From: Candidatus Woesearchaeota archaeon
GTDB taxonomy: Archaea; Nanobdellota; Nanobdellia; Woesearchaeales; GCA-2686295
Assembly (NCBI GenBank): GCA_013202845.1
Contig: JABMPT010000011.1
Coordinates: forward strand, 55,478-119,477
DNA length: 64,000 nucleotides
Direction: 5' to 3'
In this document: in pieces, positions 1 through 9,131 of the stretch
How the letters are laid out: every line of letters begins with the position of its first letter
How positions within the stretch are numbered: position 1 is the stretch's first letter
Made by a program: the position numbers and the translations under genes
The notes under the pieces: model-generated
The model's database searches: none
The model's input: the letters and a program-made list of their open reading frames with translations, nothing else
Told to the model about the DNA's origin: nothing

Positions 1-604
1 TTCCAGCAACAGTAGCTACTGACTGATAAATAGTTACTGATTCAGATCCATCGGAAACATGTAAACGAACTCTAGTTCCACCATTTACATAATTCCCTAC
101 AGAAGGATTAGATGCAGAGCAAAAAGTTTCTGTAGTCCAACCATTTAAATCATCATCAAAATCTGAATTAGTTGTGAGTTGAGGATCAATACATCCTGCT
201 GGAGAGCTAGGACAACCTGGAGGATCATTGGAGGTGTCATCATCGCAGTCAGGGGTATAACCAGATGGCATGCATGAATCAGAACCTATATTACTATAAT
301 AGCCATCATTATCAAGGTCAGCAACACAAGCACCAGTGCCTGGTTGGTATTCATTACAACATTGTTGAGTACAGGCAGTTATATCAAGTTCACAAAAAGA
401 GTTTTCAAAACAAGAATGTGTCTCCTGATAACCATCAACGCAATCATTCAAAGCAGTACAATCCTGACAATTAAGACCATCGGGTCCACAACTAGTATCA
501 GTATTATCACATGGTCCAACACCAACAACAAGCAAGAAATTAAGCAGAAAAGCTATCACTAAGAGAAATGATAAACGTAATCCCGCAAAGTCTTTAAACC
601 TCAT
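1..604 (-). CDS. Secreted Cys-rich protein, 3' end cut off by window edge
   Basis: Only the first 201 codons are present; the frame stays open to base 1. The ATG at 604 follows the stop of the upstream YD-repeat gene by one base, so the two are co-transcribed. A hydrophobic signal or anchor segment at residues about 10-30 is followed by a Cys-rich stretch (more than ten Cys by residue 140) and an Asp-rich segment (DLDNDGYY, DCDDD) like the calcium-binding MopE/thrombospondin-3 motifs. From about residue 150 a beta-rich stretch resembles the N-terminus of a galactose-binding-like domain. Function unknown; the context (RHS-like secreted proteins) suggests an extracellular partner of the same system. 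It was found by reading the strand, not from a full ORF. Confidence 0.75.
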   Translation of the reverse strand, partial: MRFKDFAGLRLSFLLVIAFLLNFLLVVGVGPCDNTDTSCGPDGLNCQDCTALNDCVDGYQETHSCFENSFCELDITACTQQCCNEYQPGTGACVADLDNDGYYSNIGSDSCMPSGYTPDCDDDTSNDPPGCPSSPAGCIDPQLTTNSDFDDDLNGWTTETFCSASNPSVGNYVNGGTRVRLHVSDGSESVTIYQSVATVAG

Positions 605-605
605 C

Positions 606-3293
606 TTATACCTCGAATCCTGTTATCATTAAACCACTAGTAGAGTTCATTTCTACCCTTATAATCTTACCTGATGTGTCATAAACGAATCTTTTCACTT
701 GGTCATTCTCATCCTTAACAGTTATTGTTGGAAGACCATTATAGCTTCCATACAAGTACTGGATGTCCGCTCCATTCGGCAGAATCTTCTTCTTCACCTT
801 ATTCAAAGGATCTGGATAGTATTGATACTCTGTGAAAGATGTTCCAGCTGATCCTGTATAGTAATTCCCACTTGTTGAACTCTCAAACGGTTGGTACTCC
901 CGATACTTTCTTCCAACCTTATCATATTCTACGATGGCAACTATCCATGTTGAACCTTCCTTTTTTCGCTGTGTTTGAACAACTTTTCCCCAACCATCCG
1001 TGAATTCCTTTACTTCGGAATACACACCTGAAGATATCTTTGTTTTAGTCAGTTGCCAGTTAGGATTATTGCTACTCTCATAGTCATGATAAACATATTC
1101 TCTTGAAGGAGAGTAATATGAGTCGCCTTCATCCACGACTTTCTCAAGTCTTAAGTGACTATCATAGTAGTAATTGATTGTTTTACCATTCTCATCAGTT
1201 ATATTAGCCAATAAACCGTTATCATAATACTTTTTCACCCATGCAGGATTGCCATCAGATCCATACTCTTGGTTCCATCCATGAGAAGGTAATTCTTTCG
1301 AATTATATCTTATAAAAACATTGTTGCCTGAACTGTCTTGTGTCTCTAATGGGTTACCATAATCATCGTAAGAATTAACAGAAGCAACAATATGCAACTC
1401 ATTATTATCAACTACTTCATCGAAATCCGCATCTAACCAGCTCTTTGTAGATGATAAAAAAATCCTGTTTCCAACCCAGAAGCAACCAAGGTTATATTTC
1501 TTTATTGCTTGACAAGCTGATTTTCCATGAGAACTACAAGAAACAATTTCACCTGTTCCCTGAGACCCATCCCAACCACAAGCATTCACATTAATTATAT
1601 CATTTGCATCAGTGATTTCAGAGCATTGGTTATTCCTAAGCCTGCCCATACAATAACCTTCTCCAGAACCAAAGTCAGAGTATTCCATCACAAGATAACT
1701 TTCAGTCTCACCGATATCATCCCAACCGTCATAGATCCTGTGAGTATCTATAAGACTGAACATGTGAGCAGATTCTATTGAAGAGTCAGTCTCGTAAACT
1801 CTTGTTATTCTATCAGTTTTATAATAAACCTGATTACCATCTGAGATCACTTCAGTTATATGATTAGGCGAACCTGTTTTAGCATCTGTTCCTCTATTCA
1901 ATATTTGTACTTTATAATTTCCATCAGGTAAATTATTATATCCATATGTAGTGTAGTAAATATTGTTTATTTCATCAATGTTCATAGTTCCGGATGCAAC
2001 ACCAGAGAAGTAACTGTTTGCATCGTAAGCTGAAAAAATAAGAGGTTCATCAGGATCATCCCTAAACAAAGGATTCTTGCCTAGAAGTTTCATACCGCCA
2101 AAGAACCACTTTAAATTCTCATCAGTCGAATAAATCCTGTTTGTCTCAGCAAGCAACCTTTCTTTGCCAGAAAGAATCTCATCTGAATAAGTCTCGACTT
2201 TGTATTCCAACCCCCTCTTCCAAAGAGCGCTGATTGCCGCAGAGCTAGCTAGTAGATTGTAATCCCTTGGCGTATCCATAGGAAAATAATCCTCTGCAGG
2301 AGTGTCAATTGCTCCATCTGTGTTCTCAGGAGTGCTATCAGTTGTCGTAAAGTAATAAACCTGATAACCGTTGTCATCACCAACCCTCTTAACAACACGG
2401 TTGTAGAGCACACCTCCACTTGTTTGTTCACCACCTGTGTGACTTGGCCTTCTCAAGTCTTCTTCTTCACGTATGCTCTTACTGAAAGGAACAATGTCTA
2501 TCGCTCCTGATGAACGCACACAGCCCATTTCAGGGTCATACATTTCGTAAGAATAATAAGTAGGGATACAGTCACCCATACCATTACAATCAACCTGGCT
2601 ACTAACCCTCAAACCGCCACCATAATTACTGCCAGATATTAGACTACAAGCGTTTGTGCCATCACCATCATTCCTTAACTGCAGATAATAGTTTTTAGAA
2701 ATCGGGTTGACAGGTGACGCCTCATCCCCTCTGGAAGTGTACCACTGATCCACATCATAATGCCAAACAGTAGTAGAACCACTTGGCCAAGTCACCTTCT
2801 TAAGAGTCCATGCATCAGCAGCATCTTTTATATAAGAAAGATAATCAAAAGAACCAGAACCCCAGTCTGTTTGCCAAGAACCAGGAGATGCATGGTCAGT
2901 CTCATCACAGGTAGGACAGTACATTCCAAAGCTATCAACCTTTGTCTTGTTATAACCGAAATTGTTGCTGCAGCTTCCTAGTGGCTGGTTTCCTTGAGTC
3001 AGTGCGTAACAAATCTTTGAAGTGCCAGGATTAGAGTCATGATCATAACAACTGTATGGATAACAATCCATAGATGTCTGACATGGCACAAACCGGTCCA
3101 TATTACAAGTGTATGAGTAATCAATGTACTCCTCAATTACATTACCACTAGCATCTTCAACTTGTACAGAGCAATTACTACTTGCTTTGCAAAGTCTAAT
3201 AGTGTCTTCAGCAGTTATATTACATCCTGAAAGCACTAGCAAAACCACTAATAATACAATCATCAGATTCTTGCTTGTATTTCTTTTATTCAT
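606..3293 (-). CDS. YD-repeat (RHS-like) putative lipoprotein
   Basis: An 895-residue exported protein. The N-terminus has a lipoprotein-like signal ending LVLSGC, so the mature protein may be lipid-anchored through Cys; this lipobox reading is inference. Residues about 30-130 are Cys-rich. The last ~250 residues contain degenerate YD repeats (YYYDSHLRLEKV, VEYDKVGRKYREY, FVYDTSGKIIRV), the hallmark of RHS/teneurin shells. It lacks the RHS core domain, which lies in a separate gene further upstream (5299-6426). The ATG at 3293 was chosen over a TTG at 3299 because it leaves the same 2-base gap (TGA-AA-ATG) seen at neighbouring junctions. The organisation suggests one part of a multi-subunit YD-repeat shell on the cell surface. 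A polymorphic-toxin role is possible but no toxin domain is seen here. Confidence 0.8.
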   Translation of the reverse strand: MNKRNTSKNLMIVLLVVLLVLSGCNITAEDTIRLCKASSNCSVQVEDASGNVIEEYIDYSYTCNMDRFVPCQTSMDCYPYSCYDHDSNPGTSKICYALTQGNQPLGSCSNNFGYNKTKVDSFGMYCPTCDETDHASPGSWQTDWGSGSFDYLSYIKDAADAWTLKKVTWPSGSTTVWHYDVDQWYTSRGDEASPVNPISKNYYLQLRNDGDGTNACSLISGSNYGGGLRVSSQVDCNGMGDCIPTYYSYEMYDPEMGCVRSSGAIDIVPFSKSIREEEDLRRPSHTGGEQTSGGVLYNRVVKRVGDDNGYQVYYFTTTDSTPENTDGAIDTPAEDYFPMDTPRDYNLLASSAAISALWKRGLEYKVETYSDEILSGKERLLAETNRIYSTDENLKWFFGGMKLLGKNPLFRDDPDEPLIFSAYDANSYFSGVASGTMNIDEINNIYYTTYGYNNLPDGNYKVQILNRGTDAKTGSPNHITEVISDGNQVYYKTDRITRVYETDSSIESAHMFSLIDTHRIYDGWDDIGETESYLVMEYSDFGSGEGYCMGRLRNNQCSEITDANDIINVNACGWDGSQGTGEIVSCSSHGKSACQAIKKYNLGCFWVGNRIFLSSTKSWLDADFDEVVDNNELHIVASVNSYDDYGNPLETQDSSGNNVFIRYNSKELPSHGWNQEYGSDGNPAWVKKYYDNGLLANITDENGKTINYYYDSHLRLEKVVDEGDSYYSPSREYVYHDYESSNNPNWQLTKTKISSGVYSEVKEFTDGWGKVVQTQRKKEGSTWIVAIVEYDKVGRKYREYQPFESSTSGNYYTGSAGTSFTEYQYYPDPLNKVKKKILPNGADIQYLYGSYNGLPTITVKDENDQVKRFVYDTSGKIIRVEMNSTSGLMITGFEV

Positions 3294-3295
3294 TT

Positions 3296-5296
3296 TCAAT
3301 ATTCAAAACTTGTTCTTTTACAGTTCGCTCCATTTGCGTCACAAACCTTAACATTTTTCAAAGTGTAAACTCCTCCATCAGGATTATTAGTAACTTCATT
3401 TCCAGGAGTTCCAGGCTTCAAATAATACATATTACTTGTTGAAGTTCCACCATTGAATTTTACAACTCCCATCGGCACTAAAGAACTGTCTCGCGCATAC
3501 AAAGTGATAGTTGTCAGACGATAAGGATAATCAACACTACCAACATCACTATTACAATAATGTTCTCCACAAGTAGTGCTTTCACAAAACTGTTCTGTAA
3601 CAGGATTAAAAGAGTGCGGACCTCTGTAAATTGTTTTGGACTGGGAAGATTCGGTGCCATCACACATCCACCCCGCTTCTAAATCATCATAACATGAACT
3701 GGTACCACAACACGGAATAGAGCCATCACAGTCACTTCCACCACCCAAACAAATAACGACTACCATATTAGTGCTCCAAGCAGAATAATGTTCTCTTCCA
3801 TCATAACGCTCCTCAATAGTGAATTCAGCTTTATGAGTCGGAGTGATTATTGCCTGTAAGTAACTCTTGTCCATCACACCACCAGATTTCATTCTCCAAC
3901 CATCATCACTGCCATCATGCTCACTCATCCATTGCCAGCTGCCATCATAGCTGTTGCCAAAGTTAAAACCACAATTAGGACTATCTTGAGCATACCAATG
4001 AGTCAAATCATACCTGAAAGCCACCCAAGAACCCTTATTGCTACTTTCAGATGCATCATAAGGATTAAGATCACCATTCCCATCAACGTAATCAGAACTC
4101 AGCATGGCCACTAATTTCCAAGACATAGTATGAGAAGCAACATTCAAATTTATATCATCTAACTTGTAAAACTCATCTCCTAGATCTTCATCATACTTTG
4201 CATAACTGCCTGAAGTCCATTGCTTGATGATGCTGCCGCTAATGGATGGATCGCCAAACACGTATCTCTGACCAGAAGAATCAGTTACCACAAAAGACTC
4301 TATAGATTTACCGTCACTACTCATGATGTGCTCAACATCTGTAGCTGGAACCTCAGGAGTGGATGCTAAGAAGAATTTCGCGTCTGTAATCCCAGAAAAC
4401 CTTGCAAGAGTATCCTTTTGTGCAAGCACCAGACTTCCTGATACAGGACCGCTCAAAGTCCAAGTGTCAGGTGCTCCTCCATCGTGAGCAATGTAGTTAT
4501 CATCAGCATACTCCTCTTGGAAAGTAGGATCATGCAAGAACCCGTCCATGGTACGAATCTCCTCATAGTTGCCACTTCCAGGAAAACTCTTACCCTGACC
4601 CTGGACATAAGAAGCAGCCATTGAAACAGCGCTTATAGCCATACCAGCGCATCCTCCAAAAGCCATCAACTGACCTGCAGTATTCATAATGTCTTTAAGG
4701 AACGAAAGGGATTTCAAGTTGGCTAACTCACTAACACCCATAGTGGCTAGTGTTAAAATACCTTTCTGATACATGTGTCTGGCTAAAGTCGCTAAGTCAA
4801 CACCTCCTTGATAATAAGCCATTGATACGGCTTCAGATACAATACTCCAGAGAGCTAAAGCCCAGTACTGTTGCGCAATAACTAAAATTATTGTTATTAT
4901 AAGAAGAATCACAGCAACCAAGTAATCCTCCACAAACCTCTGCCACCACCCTCTAGTATCCTCCGTCTGAGCTAAGTGCTTGAGAAATATTTTACCATCC
5001 TTGACATCATCCGGGAACTCCAGCATACTTCTGGAAACAGCTCCTGAATCAAGCGAGAACCCCAAGCCAACCCAGCCACTGCTTCGTTCCATTTTTATTC
5101 CAGCGCCAGAATAACTAAGGATTATAGGGTAATCTTCCCCCTTAACTCCAGGAACAGTCAAAAGAGGAACAGTCAAACCCATATCACCGGTTGAAGCAGC
5201 TACTTGAACACCTGCAGCGACATCTCTAATAACCACTATACTAAACACTAAGTAAATCATGAACAACGCTGTCAACGGCAATATTTTCTTATTCAT
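3296..5296 (-). CDS. SpvB/TcdB N-terminal-like RHS component with membrane segment
   Basis: A 666-residue protein with an N-terminal hydrophobic signal (residues ~5-30). Residues ~30-85 match the start of SpvB/Tc-B and Bacteroidetes RHS proteins: GDMGLTVPLLTVPG, then YPIILSYSGAGIKM and SGWVGLGFSLDSGAVSRSM. In known RHS/Tc proteins this module begins the chain that carries the YD shell. Two hydrophobic segments (about 125-165 and 195-235) interrupt the pattern, followed by a beta-rich region and a Cys-rich patch near residues 540-600. The gene ends 2 bases before the YD-repeat gene and starts 2 bases after the RHS-core gene. The ATG at 5296 replaces a TTG at 5314 that would overlap the upstream gene. 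The three genes together appear to be one split RHS system. Confidence 0.75.
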   Translation of the reverse strand: MNKKILPLTALFMIYLVFSIVVIRDVAAGVQVAASTGDMGLTVPLLTVPGVKGEDYPIILSYSGAGIKMERSSGWVGLGFSLDSGAVSRSMLEFPDDVKDGKIFLKHLAQTEDTRGWWQRFVEDYLVAVILLIITIILVIAQQYWALALWSIVSEAVSMAYYQGGVDLATLARHMYQKGILTLATMGVSELANLKSLSFLKDIMNTAGQLMAFGGCAGMAISAVSMAASYVQGQGKSFPGSGNYEEIRTMDGFLHDPTFQEEYADDNYIAHDGGAPDTWTLSGPVSGSLVLAQKDTLARFSGITDAKFFLASTPEVPATDVEHIMSSDGKSIESFVVTDSSGQRYVFGDPSISGSIIKQWTSGSYAKYDEDLGDEFYKLDDINLNVASHTMSWKLVAMLSSDYVDGNGDLNPYDASESSNKGSWVAFRYDLTHWYAQDSPNCGFNFGNSYDGSWQWMSEHDGSDDGWRMKSGGVMDKSYLQAIITPTHKAEFTIEERYDGREHYSAWSTNMVVVICLGGGSDCDGSIPCCGTSSCYDDLEAGWMCDGTESSQSKTIYRGPHSFNPVTEQFCESTTCGEHYCNSDVGSVDYPYRLTTITLYARDSSLVPMGVVKFNGGTSTSNMYYLKPGTPGNEVTNNPDGGVYTLKNVKVCDANGANCKRTSFEY

Positions 5297-5298
5297 TT

Positions 5299-6426
5299 TT
5301 AACCAAGTCCACAAGCCTCCTTAGCACTATCTTTTATTGAAGATTTCGACTCTAACGCATCAAGATTATCAAAGTAGGCCATTATCTCACCATCTTGTAG
5401 CTTTAGCGCTTCTTCTCCTGGTATAGTATTAATAACATCACCAGGACGTAAAGTTGCATCCTTATTATGCACATATCCAGTTCCTTCAGCATTAAGTGCT
5501 CCTAACACTTCTTCCCTAGAATAAATCCCAATAACCTCCCCTGCACGATAATGCACAGTTATTGAATCAGGATCCAAAAACCTGTCATACTCAACCCAAC
5601 TACCAAAGCCCTCGGAGATAGTTCGTGCTTCAAAAGGACCTGAAGGACTGCCGGATATCTTGACTCCAAATCCAAAAGGTTGTTCATTAACAGTTGGAAG
5701 ACTTGAAGGAGTAACTGATACAGGAGGAGTGGTAAATCCAGTTGTTGAAGACACAACTTGTTTCGGAGGTACATATGGCAATCTAATACCTGCAAAAGCC
5801 AACACACTAGTACTAGGAGAATCTCTATGAGGAGCTCCTCCAGTCTCATGAGAAGGCAATACTGAAGATGACTGTGTAGGTGATGGTGCTGAACTCAAAG
5901 CAGGCGGCGTATCCATTGCTAGTGATGAAGGATATAATTCCTCTGCTCTCTTAACCCTGTAAGGATTGGTTGTCTTAATATAAGGAGTGTATTTCTCTGG
6001 CAGAAACTTGCTCTTATGGCTAATAGGGATTATGTACCTGGCTGTTTCAGGATTGTAAGCACCCATGTATAGCTGTGATTCTTCATCAAAATCAAGCATT
6101 TTGTATTTGTATATGCTGTCCATTTGATAGGAAGATATCTTACCATAAGGATAGTATTCTTGCAACGCTACTGGCTGACTAGGATCACCATCCTGCTTTA
6201 TCAATGTCCTAACATTTCTCTGGAAATCCAATTGATACAAGTATGCATCATTATCAACGTCAACCTTCGCAACTAATTGATTGTTTCCTCTAATGTAAGA
6301 AACACCTGGTTGCGATGGACGAGCACTAACTACTGAAACCAATAAACAAAGCATTAATAATACTATAAAACCTGACAAAAACATCTTAGTTCTTCCGTGC
6401 TCTCCAATATATCTCTCAGTCACCAT
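5299..6426 (-). CDS. RHS core-domain protein with variable C-terminal region
   Basis: A 375-residue exported protein: signal segment at residues ~18-37, then an RHS-associated core-like domain at ~45-150. Its order is the family order: YLYQLDFQRNVRTL (as YLYHLDHLGSTRAL), YYPYGKISSY, then DFDEESQLYMGAYNPETARY (as DEETGLYYYRARYYDPETGRF). A Pro/Ser/Thr-rich linker (~165-260) leads to a ~110-residue C-terminal domain I do not recognise. In typical RHS toxins the core is followed by a variable toxic tip, so this tail is the candidate effector. Here the core is in the first gene of the operon, not the last. ATG 6426 fits a TATA box centred near 6450 (leaderless); an upstream TTG at 6435 does not. 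Confidence 0.75.
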   Translation of the reverse strand: MVTERYIGEHGRTKMFLSGFIVLLMLCLLVSVVSARPSQPGVSYIRGNNQLVAKVDVDNDAYLYQLDFQRNVRTLIKQDGDPSQPVALQEYYPYGKISSYQMDSIYKYKMLDFDEESQLYMGAYNPETARYIIPISHKSKFLPEKYTPYIKTTNPYRVKRAEELYPSSLAMDTPPALSSAPSPTQSSSVLPSHETGGAPHRDSPSTSVLAFAGIRLPYVPPKQVVSSTTGFTTPPVSVTPSSLPTVNEQPFGFGVKISGSPSGPFEARTISEGFGSWVEYDRFLDPDSITVHYRAGEVIGIYSREEVLGALNAEGTGYVHNKDATLRPGDVINTIPGEEALKLQDGEIMAYFDNLDALESKSSIKDSAKEACGLG

Positions 6427-6445
6427 AATTATCAACTATTCAATC

Positions 6446-6454
6446 TATAAAAAC
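6446..6454 (-). promoter_or_regulatory. TATA box of the RHS operon
   Basis: TTTTTATAG on the minus strand, preceded by a G-rich stretch. It lies about 24 bases before the ATG at 6426, the usual distance for a leaderless archaeal transcript. Confidence 0.5.
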
Positions 6455-6522
6455 AACCGCCCCTTTCAGCTAAGCTTAAACAACAAGCAATCCGTTTATT
6501 AATTTTGTTTATCATTTGAAAG

Positions 6523-7437
6523 TTATTCAACTATTTCAACAAATTCTTCCTCCAAGCTACTACCTTTCTTAATAGTATTAACATCTAAACTACTATCAAC
6601 TAGTAATTTCATTACTTTACTCGATTTTGAGCCCTGTGTTATAACAATTCTTACTTCTTTTCCTTCTATCATAACCTTTTCAACATAGCTTCTCTTCCCT
6701 ATTTTTTTTATTATATCTTTATCTTCCTTTGAAATCTTGTTAAAAGTCACTGTTAAGACTTTTGACTTCTTTAGCGCAGAAATCTTTCCTTCCTTGACTA
6801 GTTTACCCCTATCCAAGATACCAATATGATCACATAATTCTTCGACCTCGTAAAGGTTATGAGAACAAAATATGATAGTGACGTTTTCATCTTTCAGTTT
6901 TCTAACAAGACTCCTGACATTCGCAGCTATTAAGGGGTCAAGGCCAGATGTTGGCTCATCTAAAATCAGAATTTTCGGATTTCCTATCAATGCCTGTGCT
7001 ATCCCAAGTCTCCTTCTCAAACCATGAGAAAGCTTCCTGACAACAACATCCATGTCACGTGTTAAACCTACTTTTTTCAATAATTCTTTTCCAGAATTGA
7101 AAGCTTTTGCCTTTGATAAACCCTGCAATCTACCAAAATAAGTCATGTGTTGAATGGCAGTCATGTTGTTATACAAAAGCGCATCTTGTGGAAGCAAACC
7201 AACAGAGTTCCTAACTTTCTGAATATCCTTATCAATATCATAAGAACCCACAAGAACATTTCCAGAAGTTTTCCTAACAAAACCAGATAATACACCTATA
7301 AAGGTTGTTTTTCCAGCGCCATTAGGTCCTAAAAGCCCATAAACAGAACCTTTTGGAATATTAACAGACACATTATTCAAAGCTAGTTTTTTCCTGTAAT
7401 ACTTCGTTAAATTTTTCGTTTTTATTATATAATTCAT
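6523..7437 (-). CDS. ABC-2 type exporter, ATP-binding subunit
   Basis: A 304-residue ABC ATPase of the daunorubicin/NatA type. Walker A GPNGAGKTT is near residue 38, the signature is LSHGLRRRLGIAQAL (an LSHG variant of LSGGQ) near 135, Walker B ILILDEPTSGLDP near 158, and the switch His is in CSHNLYEVE near 192. About 90 C-terminal residues form the extra domain common in this group. The start overlaps the stop of the permease gene by four bases (ATGA), so the two form one exporter. Its place at the end of a run of secreted and membrane protein genes suggests that it serves surface assembly, but the substrate cannot be told. Confidence 0.93.
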   Translation of the reverse strand: MNYIIKTKNLTKYYRKKLALNNVSVNIPKGSVYGLLGPNGAGKTTFIGVLSGFVRKTSGNVLVGSYDIDKDIQKVRNSVGLLPQDALLYNNMTAIQHMTYFGRLQGLSKAKAFNSGKELLKKVGLTRDMDVVVRKLSHGLRRRLGIAQALIGNPKILILDEPTSGLDPLIAANVRSLVRKLKDENVTIIFCSHNLYEVEELCDHIGILDRGKLVKEGKISALKKSKVLTVTFNKISKEDKDIIKKIGKRSYVEKVMIEGKEVRIVITQGSKSSKVMKLLVDSSLDVNTIKKGSSLEEEFVEIVE

Positions 7438-8228
7438 AAATCTGTCCTCTTTAACTTAATATTTGCTAATATTAAAAACACAACTGTAAGAACACTCATT
7501 CCAACAAAGTTGGTGAGGAACTGTTTAGGAGTTCCTCTAAAAGAGTTTCTTAAGTAATTGAAGATACTAAACCACTTCAACCAATCAACTGATAACATAT
7601 AATTCATAACTATAATACCAACAAATCCTAAGCCAAGTGCTTTGGCTGATGACTTTGGAAAAGTTGAAAGGAAAGTAATGAAAGATATCATAGCTGCTGA
7701 GAAGAAAGTCAAAAAAATCCATGGATAAAACATGTTCCAAAAAGTTAAAGTCTCATTGAATTTGAAAAAGAAATAAACTCCTGAGAAAACATAGAAAACA
7801 AAGGTTGCCAGAAACATTACGAAAAGATTAGCAAGAAATTTTCCTATTAAAATAGAAAAAGTGCTAGTTCTAGTTATAAGATACCTTATAGAGTTATGAT
7901 ATCTTTCTGAAGAAATAACATCAAAAGTCAAGAATAAAACCGTTAAAGGTATAACTACAAAAGAAACTATGAAAGGGACTATGAAGTTTAAACTACCAAA
8001 TTCATTCTCAATAGCTCTATGCAAATCAAGAGAAGACGCAGTTCCACGATAATCACGTGCTCTCATCTCATTAACTCTACCTTCAACAGTATCAACCAAA
8101 TAAAGACTTCCTACAAGAAAAGCGATGTATATAAACAATATCAATACAACCTTCCAATCCTTGAAAGACTGCTTCAACTCATAAGAAAAAATTACTCCCG
8201 TCTGTCTAGCTGTTTCTTTTAAATTCAT
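7434..8228 (-). CDS. ABC-2 type exporter, permease subunit
   Basis: A 264-residue integral membrane protein with about six hydrophobic helices (starting near residues 25, 88, 125, 165, 200 and 240) and a soluble loop after helix 1. This is the layout of NatB/ABC-2 permeases. It has four-base overlaps with the ATPase gene downstream and with the small membrane protein gene upstream, which argues for translational coupling. It pairs with the ATPase at 6523-7437. Substrate unknown. Confidence 0.88.
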   Translation of the reverse strand: MNLKETARQTGVIFSYELKQSFKDWKVVLILFIYIAFLVGSLYLVDTVEGRVNEMRARDYRGTASSLDLHRAIENEFGSLNFIVPFIVSFVVIPLTVLFLTFDVISSERYHNSIRYLITRTSTFSILIGKFLANLFVMFLATFVFYVFSGVYFFFKFNETLTFWNMFYPWIFLTFFSAAMISFITFLSTFPKSSAKALGLGFVGIIVMNYMLSVDWLKWFSIFNYLRNSFRGTPKQFLTNFVGMSVLTVVFLILANIKLKRTDL

Positions 8229-8728
8229 TTTTTCAATTTGTTAGCATCTTTTATAGCTTCTTTTATCACACTCTCCTTCCATCCGGCATTTCTAAGTCTG
8301 TTTATTATAAACTCCTCTGAAAAGTTTTTCTTCAATGAATCATTAACATAATCTATCAAATCAGCATGGGTGTTTATGAATACTTTTTGCTTTCGACTTA
8401 CTAAGAACAAAAAGAATACTAGGACTAAGAACCCAACAACACCTACAACTATGCCTGCAACTGCTGAAGTAGCCACCACCAAACCAGTTGTTTCGGGTCG
8501 AGCAGAACGAAGCTCTTCTGCTTCTTCTTCACCAACAGCCAAGTCCTCACAATTCTCACCTAATTGCCCTTCTAACGAAGAACAGGCATCAAAGTCAGCA
8601 TATTTATCAGCAACCCTGAACTTACACCTAACATTATTACCACATGCAACTAACTCATCTTCCAAAGTTGCATAGACAAAGCTAGTTAAAAGAACAGCCA
8701 ACACCATCATTAAAACTGTTTTTCTCAT
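8225..8728 (-). CDS. Single-pass membrane protein with Cys-rich ectodomain
   Basis: 167 residues. A signal peptide (about 1-20, ending VYA) is followed by a short external domain with Cys at about 28, 34, 48 and 59, a glycine/valine-rich transmembrane helix at ~85-112, and a charged C-terminal tail predicted in the cytoplasm. The tail ('NFSEEFIINRLRNAGWKES') resembles a short three-helix UBA-like fold in which a helix is followed by 'aGW'. The same tail style occurs in the N-terminus of the protein at 15110-15787. Four-base overlaps on both sides place it in the exporter operon. Function unknown. Confidence 0.7.
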   Translation of the reverse strand: MRKTVLMMVLAVLLTSFVYATLEDELVACGNNVRCKFRVADKYADFDACSSLEGQLGENCEDLAVGEEEAEELRSARPETTGLVVATSAVAGIVVGVVGFLVLVFFLFLVSRKQKVFINTHADLIDYVNDSLKKNFSEEFIINRLRNAGWKESVIKEAIKDANKLKK

Positions 8729-9129
8729 CTTATAGTATCAAAGCATTTATTCTTAGTAGCCTCATCAACAATCTGCTCACACAACGAAGCATCATTTGTG
8801 AGCATGGCTCTCCCAAGCAACTTCTTATCAGCAGACGAGGCACCGCCTAACTCCTGCCTCACCTCTTCAGCTGCTTGTTCTAACTCTACTCGATCTTCAA
8901 CAATGCCAAAACATTCATTTCTCTTGGCCTCGTCCTCGATCAACTCGCAAGCAGTTTCATCGGCAGCTTTGTAAGCCTTCTCAACTATATACTCATCACT
9001 AGCACCTTCAGGTATGATGGCCTTTGGCTTTTCAACAACCTCTTCAGGCTTAACATACAAGCTAATAAGATAAACAACTACCACTATCAAAACCAACACT
9101 CCAATTTCCCATAATTTTAGTTTTGCCAT
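8725..9129 (-). CDS. Membrane-anchored protein with C-x11-C helical repeats
   Basis: 134 residues: N-terminal transmembrane anchor (about 8-27), then an external, mostly helical domain. Two repeats of the form C-x11-C are present (CELIEDEAKRNEC and CEQIVDEATKNKC), each with a Lys/Arg about three residues before the second Cys. The same repeats occur three times in the protein at 15110-15787, so the two are related. The paired Cys probably form disulfides outside the cell (inference). ATG 9129 lies 2 bases after the preceding stop; the longer TTG-type start at 9156 would overlap the upstream gene. Confidence 0.72.
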   Translation of the reverse strand: MAKLKLWEIGVLVLIVVVVYLISLYVKPEEVVEKPKAIIPEGASDEYIVEKAYKAADETACELIEDEAKRNECFGIVEDRVELEQAAEEVRQELGGASSADKKLLGRAMLTNDASLCEQIVDEATKNKCFDTIR

Positions 9130-9131
9130 TT

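Noticed and set aside
5559..5849. Hydrophobic minus-strand ORF inside the RHS-core gene, and similar ORFs inside the giant secreted genes (for example 11552-11923)
   Set aside because: Shadows in another frame of Ser/Thr/Pro-rich coding sequence; no own start signals.
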